A DNA stretch of 64,000 nt from NCBI RefSeq assembly GCF_009696065.1, contig NZ_VUMS01000016.1:21759-85758 (forward strand), written 5' to 3'. Both the position numbers and the translations under genes were made by a program. Below, piece after piece: positions 62,009-64,000 of the stretch; the stretch's first letter is position 1, and every line of letters starts with the position of its first letter. Below the pieces are notes generated by a model that was not told the origin of the DNA, searched no databases, and was given only the letters and a program-made list of their open reading frames with translations. Source of the stretch: Oliverpabstia intestinalis. GTDB taxonomy: Bacteria; Bacillota; Clostridia; Lachnospirales; Lachnospiraceae.

Positions 62009-63344
62009 GTTCTTCGCCACCGGAAAGACTCTGCCGGTCTCCTGGCGTCTCGAACAACTGAAAAAATTAAGAACTTCTATGCTTCGCCACGAAGAGGATC
62101 TGTACGGAGCATTGAAAAAAGATCTGGGAAAAAGCCGGATGGAAAGTTATATGTGTGAGATCGGACTGACCCTTTCTGAACTGACCTGGATGGAAAAGCA
62201 TATCCGCAGGCTGACCCGTGAAAAACGGGTTCCAACCCCACTGGCACAGTTCGCCGCAAGAAGTTTTCAGTCCCCGACACCGTACGGCACGGTTCTGATC
62301 ATGAGTCCCTGGAATTATCCGGTACTCCTGACACTGGAACCTCTGATTGACGCACTGGCCGCCGGCAATACCGTCATCGTCAAACCAAGTGCCTACGCAC
62401 CAGCTACGAGTGCTGTAATGGAAATGATTATAAAAGAGACTTACCCTCCGGAATATGTCCGTATGATCACTGGCGGCCGTCAGGAAAACCAGGCCCTGCT
62501 TACACAGCGTTTTGATAAAATCTTTTTTACCGGCGGCAAAACCGTCGGCCGTGAAGTACTCCGCCATGCCGCAGAATATCTAATCCCTGTCACCCTGGAA
62601 CTCGGTGGGAAAAGTCCGTGTATCGTAGATTCCACCGCAAAGATTCCATTAGCTGCCAGACGCATCGTCTTTGGAAAATACTTAAACTGCGGGCAGACCT
62701 GTGTGGCTCCGGATTATATCCTCTGTGATGTTTCCATCAAAGATGCCTTGCTTGCAGCAATTCAGAAAGAAATTACCCGACAGTTTGGAGATCGTCCGTT
62801 GGACAATCCGGATTACGGAAAAATTATCAACGAAAAACATTTTGAACGGATCCTCGGTCTAATCGCAAAAGAAAAAATAATCTGTGGTGGCGAATCAGAT
62901 TCTTCTACTCTTCGCATCGCCCCAACCGTCCTCACCGATGTTTCCTGGGACGATCCGGTCATGGGGGAAGAGATCTTCGGACCGCTCCTTCCGGTGCTGA
63001 CATATTCCTCTCTGGATGAGGCGATCCGCACCGTAGAATCTCACCCCCATCCACTGGCATTATATTTCTTCAGCGAAGACAAAAAAGCGCAGAAAAAAGT
63101 ACTGGATCTGTGTCACTTCGGCGGCGGCTGCATCAACGACACCATTATCCATCTTGCTACCAGTGCCATGCCATTTGGCGGTGTCGGTGAGAGCGGTATG
63201 GGTGGATACCACGGCATGGAAGGCTTCAAAACCTTCAGTCACACCCGCAGCATTGTCGACAAAAAAACCTGGATGGATCTTCCGATCCGGTATCAGGAGT
63301 ATGTGGGATGGAAAGAAAAACTTTTGCGGATGTTTCTGCGATAG
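61965..63344 (+). CDS. Aldehyde dehydrogenase (class 3-like)
   Basis: The 459-residue enzyme oxidises aldehydes with NAD(P). It has MSPWNYPVLLTLEPLIDALAAGN, the nucleotide-binding FFTGGKTVGREVLRHAAE, the general base Glu in TLELGGKSPCIVD, and the nucleophile Cys in YLNCGQTCVAPDYIL. The motif EEIFGPLLPVLTY also fits. It is of the short ALDH3/YwdH type with the C-terminal amphipathic region (YVGWKEKLLRMFLR) that may touch membrane. AAAAGGAG is 11 bases before the ATG. It overlaps the ADH by 44 bases. Confidence 0.94.
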   Translation: MQKQDIETILASQRKFFATGKTLPVSWRLEQLKKLRTSMLRHEEDLYGALKKDLGKSRMESYMCEIGLTLSELTWMEKHIRRLTREKRVPTPLAQFAARSFQSPTPYGTVLIMSPWNYPVLLTLEPLIDALAAGNTVIVKPSAYAPATSAVMEMIIKETYPPEYVRMITGGRQENQALLTQRFDKIFFTGGKTVGREVLRHAAEYLIPVTLELGGKSPCIVDSTAKIPLAARRIVFGKYLNCGQTCVAPDYILCDVSIKDALLAAIQKEITRQFGDRPLDNPDYGKIINEKHFERILGLIAKEKIICGGESDSSTLRIAPTVLTDVSWDDPVMGEEIFGPLLPVLTYSSLDEAIRTVESHPHPLALYFFSEDKKAQKKVLDLCHFGGGCINDTIIHLATSAMPFGGVGESGMGGYHGMEGFKTFSHTRSIVDKKTWMDLPIRYQEYVGWKEKLLRMFLR

Positions 63345-63389
63345 TTTTCTTATTTTTGCACTTCCAAAATTGAAATCCGTAAAATATCA

Positions 63390-63440
63390 AAAGGTGGTAT
63401 GTTCATTGTCACGTCAAACAATTGAACACACCACCTTTTA
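63390..63440 (+). terminator. Terminator of the ADH-ALDH operon
   Basis: AAAGGTGGTATGTTC pairs with GAACACACCACCTTT (one wobble) followed by TATTTA. The sequence right after (TTTACACAAGCAGCGCG) resembles the start of repeat B. Confidence 0.85.
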
Positions 63441-63457
63441 TTTACACAAGCAGCGCG

Positions 63458-63607
63458 CTAGAGCGTGTCTGAAAAAGGCTTTTCGTGAGCTGTGAGTCCC
63501 AGTTTGTTGGAGATTTTATCCGAATGAGGGCGGCGTAGCGGGCTACGGCAACCGAATGAAGCATCGAGTCGAAATTCACATCTGCACAAAATCTTGATAA
63601 CGCTCTA
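63458..63607. mobile_element. MITE, second and decayed copy
   Basis: The left end CTAGAGCGTGTCTGAAAAA and the next 80 bases match the copy at 12147-12312 with only a few changes. The right end has degenerated to GATAACGCTCTAA and the interior differs after CCGAATGA. No transposase is present. Confidence 0.8.
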
Positions 63608-63711
63608 ATTCGTGTAACAAAAAACCTGCAGGATACATTCATTTGTATCTTACAGGTCTATTCTATCTCATTCCTCCCGGAGCTTTCCCTGCCTTTCCTG
63701 GCACAAAAAAG

Positions 63712-63784
63712 CTCCCCCAGTTGGACTCGAACCAACGACACTGCGGTTAACAGCCGCATGCTCTACCGACTGAGCTATGGAGGA
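63712..63784 (-). tRNA. tRNA-Asn (GUU)
   Basis: A 73-nt cloverleaf read on the minus strand: acceptor TCCTCCA/TGGGGGA, D loop AGCTCAGTCGGTAGAGC, anticodon stem-loop GCGGCTGTTAACCGC with GTT, T arm GTTGGTTCGAGTCCAAC, discriminator G. The 3' CCA is not encoded. It lies about 90 bases downstream of the 23S gene in the same transcript. Confidence 0.96.
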
Positions 63785-63874
63785 TCATTCTCTTTCTCTC
63801 TTTTCTCTCCATGTACCTTCAAAACTGCACACACGTAACATCCTTCTTCCTACTGCTTTGCGATCAACCGTTCC

Positions 63875-64000
63875 AGGTCAAACCCTCGACCGATTAGTAA
63901 CAGTCAGCTCCATACATTACTGCACTTCCACCTCTGCCCTATCTACCTCGTCGTCTTCAAGGGGTCTTACTTCTTTCGAATGGGATATCTCATCTTGAGG
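63875..64000 (-). rRNA. 23S ribosomal RNA, 3' end (gene continues beyond window)
   Basis: The minus strand contains the conserved 3' region of 23S: CCTCAAGATGAGATATCCCA at the window edge, then GAAGACGACGAGGTAGATAG, GGAGCTGACTGTTACTAATC and GGTCGAGGGTTTGACC. The last bases correspond to the 3' side of helix 1, placing the end near 63875. No 5S sequence follows before tRNA-Asn. Confidence 0.92.

Noticed and set aside
63600..63870. 5S rRNA downstream of 23S
   Set aside because: No stretch resembling the 5S loop sequences is present on the minus strand; only tRNA-Asn and spacer were found.

Overview
The window is chromosomal DNA from a low-to-moderate GC, Gram-positive anaerobe, most likely a Lachnospiraceae-type gut Clostridium. 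This is inferred from the gene set: a short-form ProS behind a T-box, GdpP/L9/DnaB order, meso-diaminopimelate dehydrogenase, class B sortase, hybrid-cluster protein with DUF1858 partners, 4Fe-4S ferredoxins, AGGAGG-type ribosome sites, and no respiratory chain genes. No phage, plasmid, CRISPR or transposase gene was seen. Most genes lie on the minus strand, co-directional with the rRNA operon whose 23S 3' end closes the window.

Layout. 1-11 kb: guaA (cut by the edge), cca, T-box-proS, upp, rpiB, a YwlE-like phosphatase relative that has lost its catalytic residues, sua5, then an envelope group (CwlD-type amidase, DivIVA-like coiled coil, SH3-GH18 protein). 11-25 kb: mecA behind a miniature inverted-repeat element, a small DUF1858 protein, ferredoxin, MerR-like regulator, dnaB-rplI-gdpP, rpsF-ssb-rpsR, DUF951, sirtuin, sortase B, phosphoesterase, an orphan EIIC-like membrane protein, initiator tRNA. 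24.6-34 kb: ddh; an lrgA-lrgB-gntR operon with a consensus promoter and FadR-like operator; a nitrosative/redox stress island (hcp, ferredoxin, divergent Crp/Fnr regulator); L25; a CIRCE-controlled Hsp20; a CLC-type anion transporter. 34-45 kb: a GH13_18 phosphorylase paired with a P-loop kinase, a DAACS symporter, pdxR facing pdxST, a 188-nt near-perfect cruciform, and arabinose release (GH51, GH43). 45-54 kb: a second DUF1858 protein, DUF2798, and a six-gene polyamine operon running from arginine decarboxylase to N-carbamoylputrescine amidase. 54-64 kb: ADP-ribosylglycohydrolase, zinc ADH, queDECF for queuosine precursor synthesis, and a MerR regulator divergent from an iron ADH-ALDH pair with a MerR-type 19-bp promoter spacer; then tRNA-Asn and 23S rRNA.

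How the genes work together. The polyamine operon encodes arginine to agmatine to N-carbamoylputrescine to putrescine, then spermidine through carboxyspermidine; it also has a speE but no speD here. hcp, the ferredoxin, the Crp/Fnr regulator and the two DUF1858 proteins form one plausible redox theme. The most unusual non-coding content is a set of interspersed repeats: a miniature element with perfect 19-bp inverted ends, a GTAACTNTTCAG-ended element that occurs as full, nested and 41-bp forms, and a family of short repeats that repeatedly abut the U-tract side of intrinsic terminators.
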